64,000 nucleotides of DNA from Bacteroidales bacterium (GCA_017437755.1 JAFRXI010000011.1:37955-101954), one strand, 5' to 3'. Counted from the first letter of the stretch, positions 51,217-60,338 are shown. The notes: generated by a model not told the origin, from the sequence alone. Program-made: numbers and translations.

Positions 51217-51999
51217 ATGAAGAATAGATTCGTTTTTTCGCTGCTCCTTTTGTTGCTCCTTACATGTTCGTGTATGGAAAAGATTGCTCCGGGAGTTAGA
51301 TATGAATGGACATATGATTTTTACAACAGGGCATGTTCGTATTTGTCTCTCACTGCATTTCAGGGGGCGTATGGGGCTTTTCTTCCAATAGACGGAGAGG
51401 TGCCAGTTAAACAATTGCGGCTATGTTTGGACATTACAAGCTTTACTTCTGATATGCTGACAAGCGATGCTGAGTATTCTCCAATGTATTATTCCGGTTA
51501 TACGTCATCGTCTGATAAGGATATAGAAAAACATATAATTGAGTATATAGAGAAGAATTGTCAGCCAAGATATCTATTTGGCGATTTGATGAATAAGAGC
51601 CAAACGCCGGAAATCAGAATTTCTCAACGGGATGTTCAGATTGAATATCGGACGGATCTTTGTTCTGGCATTCAGATATTTGCGGACCAAACATTATTCG
51701 GGAAGGGCCCCGGAGAAGATTTGACTGATTATTACCGATTGGAATTCTATGAACCAGATTACATTTTCCTGATAACCAAGGATAAAGAAGTCATCAAAGA
51801 GTTGAACAGAATGTCCGTAAGGGAGTTTTTAGATTATGCGCCGCTGGTTTTCCCAAGAGCGTATCTTTACACGGGAAAGATTCCTCCCGAAGTTCAGGAG
51901 AAATCTTTGGATGTGTCATTTACGGTAAAGATATCTTTGGGCGACGGAACGGTTCTGTCCGGCAAATCTCCCTCGATAAGGATTATATCAGGTCAATGA
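51217..51999 (+). CDS. AT-rich lipoprotein of unknown function inserted among dap genes
   Basis: 260 residues; signal peptide of many leucines with lipobox TCSC. Mature part without a known domain, tyrosine-rich and probably beta-structured. It is on the opposite strand to the dap genes around it, clearly more AT-rich, and its 3' end overlaps that of dapB by 17 bp. It looks like a single-gene insertion between dapA and dapB. Similar in style to the small AT-rich lipoprotein at 3841, but not obviously homologous. Confidence 0.7.
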   Translation: MKNRFVFSLLLLLLLTCSCMEKIAPGVRYEWTYDFYNRACSYLSLTAFQGAYGAFLPIDGEVPVKQLRLCLDITSFTSDMLTSDAEYSPMYYSGYTSSSDKDIEKHIIEYIEKNCQPRYLFGDLMNKSQTPEIRISQRDVQIEYRTDLCSGIQIFADQTLFGKGPGEDLTDYYRLEFYEPDYIFLITKDKEVIKELNRMSVREFLDYAPLVFPRAYLYTGKIPPEVQEKSLDVSFTVKISLGDGTVLSGKSPSIRIISGQ

Positions 52000-52642
52000 A
52001 TTCGTGGACACCGGTGAGGCCCTGGGTGAGGAGGGCGGCGGTTACGGCTCCGGCGGCGAAACCCTCGCGGGAGAAGGCTTCGTGACGGAAGGTGAGGCGG
52101 TCGCAGCCGGACAGGAAATCCACCGTATGGATTCCGGGGACCTCGCCCTCGCGTACGGACGAGATTTCCGGGACGATTCCGAGCGATTCCTCCACTATGC
52201 GGCCGAGCGACTTGGCGGTTCCGGAAGGGGCGTCCAGTTTATGTATATGATGGATTTCCTCGATGGAAGGAGTGTAGTTGCCTTTCTTGAGTATTTCTGA
52301 AGCGCGGCGGACCGCCGCATAAAGGGCGTTGACGCCAATGGAGAAGTTGGAGCTGTGGATCATGGGCGTGCCGGCCTCCTCAAAGGCTTTGTAAACGTCG
52401 GCGGCGATATCGTTCCAGCCGGTGGTTCCGATGACGGCGGCCTTGAAGTTCCGGGCGATGAAGGGGTAATTCTTCCGGAAAGATTCCGGCCAGGAAAAGT
52501 CAATGCAGACGCATTCCTTTGCAACCTCCGGGTCAACCGAGCAGATGTCCTCGCTCGCGAGGACGAGTTCTATTCCGCGCTTGACAAGCTGGGCCTCCAC
52601 CATGTGACCCATTCTTCCGTATCCTGATATTATAACTTTCAT
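51983..52642 (-). CDS. dapB: 4-hydroxy-tetrahydrodipicolinate reductase, short form
   Basis: 219 residues, against about 250-270 in most bacteria. NAD(P)-binding GYGRMG at 7-12 and the catalytic HHIHKLDAPSGTA (His131-His132, Lys135). The shortening falls after this motif, where other DapB proteins have ~30 more residues before SVREGEVPGIHTV. All catalytic residues remain, so it should be active. Its start overlaps the dapE stop (4 bp). Confidence 0.92.
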   Translation of the reverse strand: MKVIISGYGRMGHMVEAQLVKRGIELVLASEDICSVDPEVAKECVCIDFSWPESFRKNYPFIARNFKAAVIGTTGWNDIAADVYKAFEEAGTPMIHSSNFSIGVNALYAAVRRASEILKKGNYTPSIEEIHHIHKLDAPSGTAKSLGRIVEESLGIVPEISSVREGEVPGIHTVDFLSGCDRLTFRHEAFSREGFAAGAVTAALLTQGLTGVHEFIDLI

Positions 52643-53694
52643 TGGTGTGATAAATTATTACCTGTAAGGGCTTTATACATCTTTACATATAAATCCGAGG
52701 CCTTTTCCAGGTCGGCCACGAGAACTGATTCGTCGGGGCGGTGGGCGACCCGGATTGTTCCGGGGCCGCAGATTATCTTGTGGCCGAAGCCGGTAAGGTG
52801 GGGAGCGTCGCTTCCGAACGATACCGGAGCGCTGTCAAAACCGTCAAGGGTGACATAGCGGGCAGGGGCGTCGCCTCCGCGGGGCGTTACCTGCATCCTC
52901 TCCCGCGGGTGGGTCATCCACTCGGAAATGAATGCATCCGACGCCTTGGTTGTCCGGAAGTAGATCCGGCAGTCCAGCGACGGGCTGAGGATATTCTGCG
53001 GGTTGTCGCTGCGGAGCAGCCCCACGTTCCATGTTGTTTTGCCAAAAACCTCATCCTCAGGTATTTCCAGTGCCCGGAGGTCTTCCATAAAGTCCACGAA
53101 AAGTTCAACTGCGCTTACTCCGTACTCCGGATATCCCGAATGGAAGGCCTCGCCGGAGAAGTGCAGGTCAAAGGACTTGGTTCCCTTTGATGCGCTTGCC
53201 ATCTTGTTTTCAGTGGGTTCCCCGATAATCAGGAAGGGAGCGGAGAAGCCGGTCTTTGCAAAGGCCTTGGCTCCCCAGGAACCGGTTTCCTCGCCGCTCA
53301 GGAGCAGCAGCCCAAAGTTGCAGCAGCCCTCCGCGGCAAGCCTCCGGCAGGCGCTCCACATGGCCACGATCTGCCCCTTGGCATCACAGGAGCCCCTCCC
53401 GCGAACCTCGAATGCCTCTTCCGGAGGGCATAGGGAGCCGTCTTCCCTTACGAATGAGGGAGGGATATACGGCGGCACCGTGTCCATGTGGGTGCAGAAT
53501 ACCACCTCGGGACGGCCCCAGCTTAAAAAGAGGTTCTCCGTGCCGTCGCCCACCTCAAGGCGTCGCAGCTTTCCGCAGTTCACCGGCATCACCCCGGGAG
53601 CGAGCCGCTCCGCCAGGAAATCTGACAGGGCCCTCTCCTTCCCAGTAGTGGAATCTATGGAAAGAATCTCTTTAAATAATTCTGAATCAATCAT
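52639..53694 (-). CDS. dapE: M20-family deacylase, probable succinyl-diaminopimelate desuccinylase
   Basis: 351 residues from ATG 53694; the longer frame to 53769 enters the structured repeat. M20 zinc-peptidase motifs: CTHMDT (His69, Asp71), GRGSCDAKG (Asp104) and SGEETGS (Glu135/Glu136). M20 members include DapE and ArgE; placement between asd and dapB and next to dapD strongly favours DapE. The palindromic element lies 12 bp upstream of the start. Confidence 0.85.
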   Translation of the reverse strand: MIDSELFKEILSIDSTTGKERALSDFLAERLAPGVMPVNCGKLRRLEVGDGTENLFLSWGRPEVVFCTHMDTVPPYIPPSFVREDGSLCPPEEAFEVRGRGSCDAKGQIVAMWSACRRLAAEGCCNFGLLLLSGEETGSWGAKAFAKTGFSAPFLIIGEPTENKMASASKGTKSFDLHFSGEAFHSGYPEYGVSAVELFVDFMEDLRALEIPEDEVFGKTTWNVGLLRSDNPQNILSPSLDCRIYFRTTKASDAFISEWMTHPRERMQVTPRGGDAPARYVTLDGFDSAPVSFGSDAPHLTGFGHKIICGPGTIRVAHRPDESVLVADLEKASDLYVKMYKALTGNNLSHQ

Positions 53695-53706
53695 ATCGCC
53701 AGTAGT

Positions 53707-53826
53707 AGAATTGCCGTGCCGTTTTGTAACCGTATGCACCCTCGCATGTAGAGGGAGGGGCCCAGCCACAGGCTGGGAAGGACGAGGCCGGATGGCCGAG
53801 GGTGGAAAAACGGTACCGGCAATTCT
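53707..53826. repeat. 120-nt palindromic structured element, copy 2
   Basis: Outer arms 53707-53725 and 53807-53826 are complementary (19 bp, one bulge) but have a different sequence from copy 1. Core is shared with copy 1: CACCCTCG (53737-53744) with CGAGGGTG (53797-53804), and a central hairpin CCCAGCC-ACA-GGCTGGG that replaces CCCGCGGC-GAA-GCCGTGGG of copy 1. Right arm ends in the asd stop codon; left arm ends 12 bp before the dapE start. Relative to the genes it is inverted compared with copy 1. Confidence 0.75.
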
Positions 53827-54830
53827 TATGCATGTATGAAACCTTTTTCAAGGAGTATCTGGGCAATCTGGACGGCGTTGGTGGCGGCACCCTTCCGGAG
53901 GTTGTCGCTTACGCACCAGAAGTTGAGGGCGTTTTCGGCGGAGAAGTCCCTGCGGATGCGGCCCACAAAGACATCGTCGAGTCCCCAGGCGTCCAGAGGC
54001 AGGGGGTAGACGTTATTGGCGGGGTCGTCGCGGACCACCACGCCGGGCATCGACGCCATCAGGTCCCTGACCTGTTCCAGGGTGTAGGGCCTCAGGAATT
54101 CCACGTTCACCGACTCGGAGTGGCCTCCCTTCACGGGAACCCGGACCGTGGTCGCCGAAACGGCGATTGACTCGTCCCTGAGAATCTTGCGCGTCTCGTT
54201 GACCATCTTCATCTCTTCCTTGGTGTAACCGTTGTCGAGGAATGAATCGATATGGGGAAGGATGTTGAGGTCGATGCGGTGCGGGTATACCTGGCGGTAG
54301 GAGCCCTCGGCATCGCCGCGGCGCTCGGCCTCCAGCTGGGCGATTCCCTTTTGGCCAGTACCGGTTACGCTCTGATATGTTGAAACCACTATCCTCTTGA
54401 TTCCAAATGCTTTATGGAGCGGAGCAAGGGGCAGGACCATCTGGATTGTGGAACAGTTGGGGTTGGCGATGATGTAGTCATCGGCTTCCAGGACGTCGCC
54501 GTTTATTTCCGGGACCACGAGTTTCTTGGTGGGATCCATCCTCCAGTACGAGGAGTTGTCCACCACCCGGCAGCCGGCCGCGGCAAAACGCGGGGCGAGT
54601 TCGGCGGAAGCGGCGCCTCCGGCGCTGAATATGGCGAGCGACGGCTTGCGGGCGATGGCCTCGTCGGCCCCGATAACCGTCCATTCCTTTCCCTTGAACA
54701 GGACCTTCCTTCCCACCGACCTTTCCGACGCCACCGGAAGCAGCTCCGTTACCGGAAAGTTCCTCTCTTCGAGGACCTGAAGCATTTTTGAACCAACGAG
54801 CCCTGTGGCTCCCACTACTGCAACTTTCAT
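53826..54830 (-). CDS. asd: Aspartate-semialdehyde dehydrogenase
   Basis: 334 residues from ATG 54830 (the TTG at 54839 is not needed). NADP-binding VVGATGLVGSKM at the start and the catalytic Cys126 in NPNCSTIQM. Reduces aspartyl phosphate to aspartate semialdehyde, the branch point to lysine/diaminopimelate and to threonine and methionine. 9 bp downstream of the aspartokinase gene, same strand. Confidence 0.96.
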   Translation of the reverse strand: MKVAVVGATGLVGSKMLQVLEERNFPVTELLPVASERSVGRKVLFKGKEWTVIGADEAIARKPSLAIFSAGGAASAELAPRFAAAGCRVVDNSSYWRMDPTKKLVVPEINGDVLEADDYIIANPNCSTIQMVLPLAPLHKAFGIKRIVVSTYQSVTGTGQKGIAQLEAERRGDAEGSYRQVYPHRIDLNILPHIDSFLDNGYTKEEMKMVNETRKILRDESIAVSATTVRVPVKGGHSESVNVEFLRPYTLEQVRDLMASMPGVVVRDDPANNVYPLPLDAWGLDDVFVGRIRRDFSAENALNFWCVSDNLRKGAATNAVQIAQILLEKGFIHA

Positions 54831-54839
54831 AACTACCAA

Positions 54840-56948
54840 CTATTTTAGAATGTCATTCAATAAACTTGATGCGGCCTGGCGTGCGCCCTCGCCGGCACCG
54901 GAGATTACCAGGGGATAGGGGTGGAAGGCGCTGCGCACGATAATGGCGTTTTCCGTGCCCCTGAGGTGATAGGCCGGGTGCTTTCCGTCCACGTCCCTCA
55001 TGCCGATCCAGGCGAGGAAGGAGTCTCCGTCCTTCTGGAGGCCGGCGACGAACCTCCTGCGGCATCCCTTTGCGGCGGAGGTCCGGTATTCCTCGGCAAA
55101 GAGGCCTTCCATGCTTTCCAGATGGCGGTAGAAGTCTTCCAGACTGAGGGAGGAAAGGTCGCCGGGGACCACGGGATCGATGGTGACGTCGCCTTCCTCG
55201 AGCGGAACCCCGGCCTCGCGGGCGAGGATGAGGAGTTTCCGGAGGGCGTCGCGGCCTTCGAGGTCGATCCTGGGATCGGGCTCGGTAAGGCCGTCCTTGC
55301 AGGCTTTCCTTACCATCGAGGCGAAGGTCTCGGTTCCGTCGTACTGACTGAATATGCGGTTGAGGGTGCAGGACACCACGGCTTCTATGGAAGTGATTTC
55401 CTCACAGCTGTTTGCGCTGCGGGCAATGGACTCCATCACCGGCAGGGCGGCTCCCACGGTGGTCTCGTACCGGAGGAACACACCGCTGCGGCGGGCGGCA
55501 TTATGCATTGCGGCATATTTTACGAAAGGCACCGCAAAAGAGCGCCTGTTTGAGGAAACTATGTTGATGCCCTTCTCCAGAAGTGCCTCATACTCAAGGT
55601 ATATGGAATTGTCGGGGGTGCAGTCCACGAATACCGACCGCCTGGGGGCTTCCGTCAGGACGGCCCTGGTGAACGATCCGGGAAGTCCCTTTTCCTCGAG
55701 GATGGAGGCGGCGTTGCCGGGGGCGATTCCGGAGAGGTCGGTAACATACTGGCGGCTGTTTGCGATTCCCGCTATCACCAGTTTCTTGCCGGTGCGTTCC
55801 GCCACGGCCCCGGCGCTGCGGCCGATGGTTTCCATGAGGGCTTTCCCCACCGCCCCGAAACCGGCGATGTAGACGTTTACCGTGGTCAGCGGAACCGTTT
55901 CAAAGAATTCCCGATGGATGCTCTCGAGGGCGACGGGGGATACCGCCGTGACCACGTCCACAAAGAGGTTGCCGCCGCCGAATGATATGGACAGCGGCTC
56001 CATGCCGTCTTTTTTCAGGGCCTGGGCCACCCTTTCGGCTGCGGCCGCCATGTCGTCGCCGCCTTCTCCCACAAGGGTAAGGCGGGTCGTGCCGGGGGCG
56101 GTCTCCATGTCGGCTACACCTGTCCAGCCGCTTCCCGACGGGGCTCCGGACACCGTTGTGCCCCCGCCATCCGGCTTGAAGGTGTTGAGTATCGTTATAT
56201 CGATCCCCGCCTCCATGGCCGGTGCCACGGTGGGCGCGTACAGGACCTTGGCTCCGCCTTCGGCCATGTCCAGGGCGGCCTTGTAGGACATGCGCGGGAC
56301 GGTCCTGGCCATGGAAACCTTCCTGGGGTTGGCGGTCATTATCCCGGGGACGTCGGTCCAGATTTCCAGCGACGAGGCCCCCAGGGCGGCGGCGTAAAGG
56401 GCCGCGCTGTAGTCGGATCCGCCGCGGCCAAGGGTGGTGACGGAGCCGTCGGGATTGGAGGCGATGAAGCCGGGCGCTACGAAAACCCCGGCATCGGAGC
56501 CGGACACGGCTTCACGTATCTTTTTGTAAGTGAGGGGGATATCTCCCTTTACGACGAGTTTCCTGGAGTCCAGCCACTGGGCGTTGAAGCCGTCGCAGGC
56601 CAGTTTGCGGTAGAGGATCCTGGTGGAAAACAGCTCGCCGAAGGTAAGCCAGTCCTCGCGGGGGGCGGTTTCCTGCATCAGGCTGAAGGTCCCCAGGAAA
56701 TCCTCCCGCGCGGCCTCGCGCGCCTCGCCGGTAAAGAACCTGTCGATGATGGCAAGATGGCGGTTTCGGATGATTTCCATCAGGGCCGGGTCGCCGGAAA
56801 TGAGGGCGTCGGTGCATCCGCTGATGGCGGAAGATATCACCACGGGCGTTCCCAGGCATGATTCCTTGCCGACAATGTCCAGCACGCGCGAAACGGCCGT
56901 TGCGTCTGCGACGGAAGACCCTCCGAACTTGAGTACCCGATAATTCAT
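54840..56948 (-). CDS. thrA: Bifunctional aspartokinase/homoserine dehydrogenase, short form
   Basis: 702 residues from ATG 56948 (ATG 56954 also in frame). Aspartokinase domain ~1-270: VLKFGGSSVAD, TLGRGGSDYSA, WTDVPGIMTANPR. Then only one ACT-like regulatory segment (~275-355), and the homoserine dehydrogenase domain from ~358 with IAGFGAVGKAL and DCTPDNSI. E. coli-type ThrA has about 820 residues and two ACT-like units, so part of the regulatory region is missing here. It catalyses the first step of the aspartate pathway and the reduction to homoserine. Diverges from cdaA over a 38-44 bp gap. Confidence 0.93.
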   Translation of the reverse strand: MNYRVLKFGGSSVADATAVSRVLDIVGKESCLGTPVVISSAISGCTDALISGDPALMEIIRNRHLAIIDRFFTGEAREAAREDFLGTFSLMQETAPREDWLTFGELFSTRILYRKLACDGFNAQWLDSRKLVVKGDIPLTYKKIREAVSGSDAGVFVAPGFIASNPDGSVTTLGRGGSDYSAALYAAALGASSLEIWTDVPGIMTANPRKVSMARTVPRMSYKAALDMAEGGAKVLYAPTVAPAMEAGIDITILNTFKPDGGGTTVSGAPSGSGWTGVADMETAPGTTRLTLVGEGGDDMAAAAERVAQALKKDGMEPLSISFGGGNLFVDVVTAVSPVALESIHREFFETVPLTTVNVYIAGFGAVGKALMETIGRSAGAVAERTGKKLVIAGIANSRQYVTDLSGIAPGNAASILEEKGLPGSFTRAVLTEAPRRSVFVDCTPDNSIYLEYEALLEKGINIVSSNRRSFAVPFVKYAAMHNAARRSGVFLRYETTVGAALPVMESIARSANSCEEITSIEAVVSCTLNRIFSQYDGTETFASMVRKACKDGLTEPDPRIDLEGRDALRKLLILAREAGVPLEEGDVTIDPVVPGDLSSLSLEDFYRHLESMEGLFAEEYRTSAAKGCRRRFVAGLQKDGDSFLAWIGMRDVDGKHPAYHLRGTENAIIVRSAFHPYPLVISGAGEGARQAASSLLNDILK

Positions 56949-56955
56949 AATCATA

Positions 56956-56984
56956 CAAAGTTAACATAAAAATTGTTAATTTTG
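56956..56984. promoter_or_regulatory. Overlapping divergent promoters for thrA and cdaA
   Basis: TAATTTTG (56977-56984, plus) lies 8 bp before the cdaA start; TAACTTTG on the minus strand (plus 56956-56963) lies 7 bp before the thrA start at 56948. Both fit TAnnTTTG. The distances imply very short or absent 5' leaders, and the -33 regions must overlap the opposite -7 box, so the two promoters may compete. Confidence 0.55.
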
Positions 56985-56992
56985 CAGACGAT

Positions 56993-57814
56993 ATGATATT
57001 GAGTATTTTCGGTTTCCTGCAACTGTCCTTCGTGGACATACTGGACATCTTGATGGTGGCCCTGATAATCTTTGTGGTTTTCCGCTGGATCAGGGATTCC
57101 TCGGCGCTCAATATCTTCATCGCCCTGATACTGCTCCTGGTGGTCCAGGTGGTGGTGAGCGCATTCAACATGAGGATGATGACGGCCCTTATGAACGCCC
57201 TGCTGGACGTGGGTGTACTGGCGATCCTCATAATCTTCCAGCCTGAAATCCGCCATTTCCTGAACCGCGTGGGCGGCAATTCGGGAATCACCCGCCGGGG
57301 GGCGTCAATACTGTCGAGGCTGTTCGGAATCAAGCAGGCCAAGATGCAGAGCAGTTCCAGGACGGAGATAGTGGAAGCCTGCCGCCAGATGTCGGAGACC
57401 AGGACGGGAGCCCTCATCGTGCTTCCCCACAACGTGTCGCTCGAGCACATAGTGGAAACCGGCGACAGGATCGACGGCGACATCAGCAGAAGGCTGATAA
57501 TGAATTTGTTCTTCAAGAATTCCCCGCTTCACGACGGGGCCATGGTGATTTCCGGGAACAGGATTGTTGCGGCCCGCTGCACCCTCCCCATAACTTCCAG
57601 GACCGATATTCCCGCCAATTACGGGATGAGGCACAGGGCGGCCATCGGCATAAGCGAAGAGAGCGATGCCGACGTGATCGTGGTGTCGGAGGAAACGGGC
57701 GGGATAGTGTTTGTCCACGCCGGCGTGATTACGCCCATCGGCAACCTGAACGAACTGACCCTGAAACTTGGGGCATCCCTGTCGGAAGAAGAGGGGAAAA
57801 ACCTGTCGGAATAG
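56993..57814 (+). CDS. cdaA: Diadenylate cyclase CdaA
   Basis: 273 residues. Three N-terminal membrane segments (about 12-85), then the DAC domain with the catalytic DGA (181-183, in SPLHDGAMVI) and RHR (213-215, in GMRHRAAIG) motifs. It makes cyclic di-AMP from two ATP, a signal controlling osmolyte and cell-wall homeostasis. Directly adjacent to mutS2: the mutS2 ATG follows its stop without a gap. Confidence 0.95.
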   Translation: MILSIFGFLQLSFVDILDILMVALIIFVVFRWIRDSSALNIFIALILLLVVQVVVSAFNMRMMTALMNALLDVGVLAILIIFQPEIRHFLNRVGGNSGITRRGASILSRLFGIKQAKMQSSSRTEIVEACRQMSETRTGALIVLPHNVSLEHIVETGDRIDGDISRRLIMNLFFKNSPLHDGAMVISGNRIVAARCTLPITSRTDIPANYGMRHRAAIGISEESDADVIVVSEETGGIVFVHAGVITPIGNLNELTLKLGASLSEEEGKNLSE

Positions 57815-60334
57815 ATGAAGGTAGAGGAAAAACTGGGTTTTGACCGGATTCGGAAAATCGTATCCGACAGATGCTCAACTGATTACGCTGCATCCAGGGT
57901 TGAGGATGAGACCTTCTGCACCAACCCGTCGGAGATCCGGAGGCGCCAGCTCCTTGCCGACGAGATGCGGCTGATCCTGATGTTCGAGGATTCTTTCCCG
58001 ACGGGAGGATACATCGACTGCATCGGCTTCCTGGAGCCTATCGGCAAGTCCGGTTCGATAGATATCCTTTCTCTCGGGAAGCTCCGGACCATGCTGGAAA
58101 CCCTCGGGAAGATATCGGCATTTTTCAGGGGAGTGAAGGACGGCGTATATCCAAACCTCAAGAAGATGGCGTCGGGGGTTTCGTCTTTCCCCGAAGTCCG
58201 CGCCCGGATCGACGGGATACTGGACCGATACGGGGAAATCAAGGACACGGCCTCCGATACGCTTTATGGGATAAGGAAGGACATCCGCGAGAAGGAAGCC
58301 TCCGTGTCGCACAGGATGGCCGTGATACTGAAGAAGGCCCGTCAGGACGGAATCGTGGATGCCGATGCCGGGGTGTCGGTCCGCGACGGCAAAATGCTGC
58401 TTCCGGTGCTGTCGTCAAAGAAGAGAGCGATTCCCGGATTTGTCTGGGACGAGAGTGCGTCGGGCAAGACGACGTTTGTGGAACCTGCTGAAATAGTGGA
58501 GATTACAAACGAAATCAGCGAACTGCGTTTTGCCGAGGGAAGGGAGATAACAAAGATACTGTACGAATTTGCCGAGTTCCTGCGGCCCTTTGTCCCGGAC
58601 CTCCTGGACGGGGCTGTGCTCCTTGGCGAGCTGGACTTCATAAAGGCCAAGGCCGGTGTGGCCCTGGATTTCATCGCGGGGATGCCGATAATTTCCCAAG
58701 ACGGGTCGCTGAACCTGAGGAAAGCCCGCCATCCGCTTTTGGAAAAGGCGCTCCGGAAGGAGGGCCGGCAGATAGTGCCCATCACCCTGACCCTCACCCC
58801 GGAAAAGCATATACTGCTGATTTCCGGCCCCAACGCCGGCGGAAAATCGGTGTGCCTGAAGACCGCGGGACTGCTCCAGTACATGTTCCAGTGGGGAATG
58901 CCCGTGCCCACTTCCGAGACGTCGGAACTGCCTGTATTCCAGAAGATTATGGTGAGTATAGGCGACGACCAGTCGCTGGATAACGACCTCAGTACATACA
59001 GTTCGTTCCTCTCCGACATGAAAGCCATGCTGGAGGAGGCCGATTCGGGGACGCTCGTACTGATAGACGAATTCGGGTCCGGTACCGAACCTGCCGCCGG
59101 AGGTGCCATCGCCGAGGCGATACTTGCGGAACTGGACCGAAGGGGCGTTTACGGGGTGATAACCACCCACTATACCAATCTGAAGCTTTATGCGGCAGGC
59201 AGTTCGACCGGCGTGGTGAACGGGGCGATGCTGTTCGACGCCGCCAACATAACCCCCCTTTTCAAGCTTGAAACCGGCCTGCCCGGCAATTCCTTCGCCT
59301 TTGAACTGGCCAGGAAGATGGGCCTGCCGGAAAACGTGGTGAAGGACGCGGAGGAGAGGGCCGGGGACAGCTACGTTGGGATGGAGAGGAACCTGCGGCG
59401 GATTGCACGCAGCCGCAAGGCCCTTGACGAGAAGCTGCAGAAACTCCGCACCACCGACAGGACGCTGGAGAGCATAGCCGGGAAGTACCAGAAGGAACTG
59501 GAAGACATAAAGCAGCAGCGGAGGGTGATAATCGACGAGGCCCGGAAAGAGGCCGAGACCATTGTCAAGGACGCCAACCGCAAGGTGGAGAATACGATAC
59601 GTACCATAAAGGAGTCGCAGGCCGCCAGGACGGAAACCATGGAGGCCCGCCGCGAACTGCAGGAATTCATAGGTGCGCTTGGCCGGAAGAAGGAAGACGA
59701 GGAAAAGGAGAGGGAGGATTACATAGAGCGGAAACTCCGCAAGCTGGAAGAGCGGAAGGCCCGCGAGCAGGAAAAGAAAGCCAGGAGGGCCGACCCCGAG
59801 ACGGCGATGAAGATGGAGAGGGAGCAGCAGGAGCAGCGCCGGCTGGAGGCTTTCCGGAGCGCACCGCTCAAGGTTGGGGAGAAGGTCCGGATTAAGGACA
59901 ACGGACTGGTGGGAGAGGTTACCCGGCTGTCGGTCCGGTCGGCCACCGTCATTGTGGGGAACGTCTCCACCAAAGTGCCCCCCGAGCGGCTTGAAAGGAT
60001 AACCTCAAATGAGTACAAGGCATCGGTAAAGACGGTGTCACAACCTGTGTATCAGAAAATTGACTCTTCCCTCGCGGAGCGCAAGCTCTCGTTCCGCCCG
60101 GAACTGGACGTCAGGGGACAGCGGGTGAACGAGGCCCTTGAGAACGTGATGAGATACATCGACGACGCCCTGATGCTGGACGTTCCCTCGGTGAGGATCC
60201 TGCACGGGAAGGGGACCGGCGCCCTGAGGGAGGAGATACAGAAATATGTAAGGACCGTACCCGGTGTGGCTTCGGCGTCGGATGAGGATATCCGGCTCGG
60301 GGGCTCCGGGGTTACGGTGGTGAAATTCGGATAA
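57815..60334 (+). CDS. mutS2: MutS2 family ATPase/nuclease
   Basis: 839 residues. MutS-type core without mismatch domain, Walker A GPNAGGKSV starting at Gly338, Walker B-like LVLIDEFGSGTEP, a long Lys/Glu-rich coiled coil (about 510-670), and a C-terminal Smr nuclease domain (LDVRGQRVNEALE at about 764, LHGKGTGALREEI at about 798). MutS2 suppresses recombination and/or rescues collided ribosomes. Followed after 4 bp by yraN. Confidence 0.95.
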   Translation: MKVEEKLGFDRIRKIVSDRCSTDYAASRVEDETFCTNPSEIRRRQLLADEMRLILMFEDSFPTGGYIDCIGFLEPIGKSGSIDILSLGKLRTMLETLGKISAFFRGVKDGVYPNLKKMASGVSSFPEVRARIDGILDRYGEIKDTASDTLYGIRKDIREKEASVSHRMAVILKKARQDGIVDADAGVSVRDGKMLLPVLSSKKRAIPGFVWDESASGKTTFVEPAEIVEITNEISELRFAEGREITKILYEFAEFLRPFVPDLLDGAVLLGELDFIKAKAGVALDFIAGMPIISQDGSLNLRKARHPLLEKALRKEGRQIVPITLTLTPEKHILLISGPNAGGKSVCLKTAGLLQYMFQWGMPVPTSETSELPVFQKIMVSIGDDQSLDNDLSTYSSFLSDMKAMLEEADSGTLVLIDEFGSGTEPAAGGAIAEAILAELDRRGVYGVITTHYTNLKLYAAGSSTGVVNGAMLFDAANITPLFKLETGLPGNSFAFELARKMGLPENVVKDAEERAGDSYVGMERNLRRIARSRKALDEKLQKLRTTDRTLESIAGKYQKELEDIKQQRRVIIDEARKEAETIVKDANRKVENTIRTIKESQAARTETMEARRELQEFIGALGRKKEDEEKEREDYIERKLRKLEERKAREQEKKARRADPETAMKMEREQQEQRRLEAFRSAPLKVGEKVRIKDNGLVGEVTRLSVRSATVIVGNVSTKVPPERLERITSNEYKASVKTVSQPVYQKIDSSLAERKLSFRPELDVRGQRVNEALENVMRYIDDALMLDVPSVRILHGKGTGALREEIQKYVRTVPGVASASDEDIRLGGSGVTVVKFG

Positions 60335-60338
60335 GAAG

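Noticed and set aside
53695-53769. Longer N-terminus of DapE
   Set aside because: The extra 25 codons are encoded by the palindromic element and do not look like protein; ATG 53694 starts the M20 domain.
41583-53826. Lysine riboswitch upstream of dap genes
   Set aside because: The element is about 120 nt, lacks the known lysine-aptamer layout as far as I can see, and is inverted relative to its genes at the second site.
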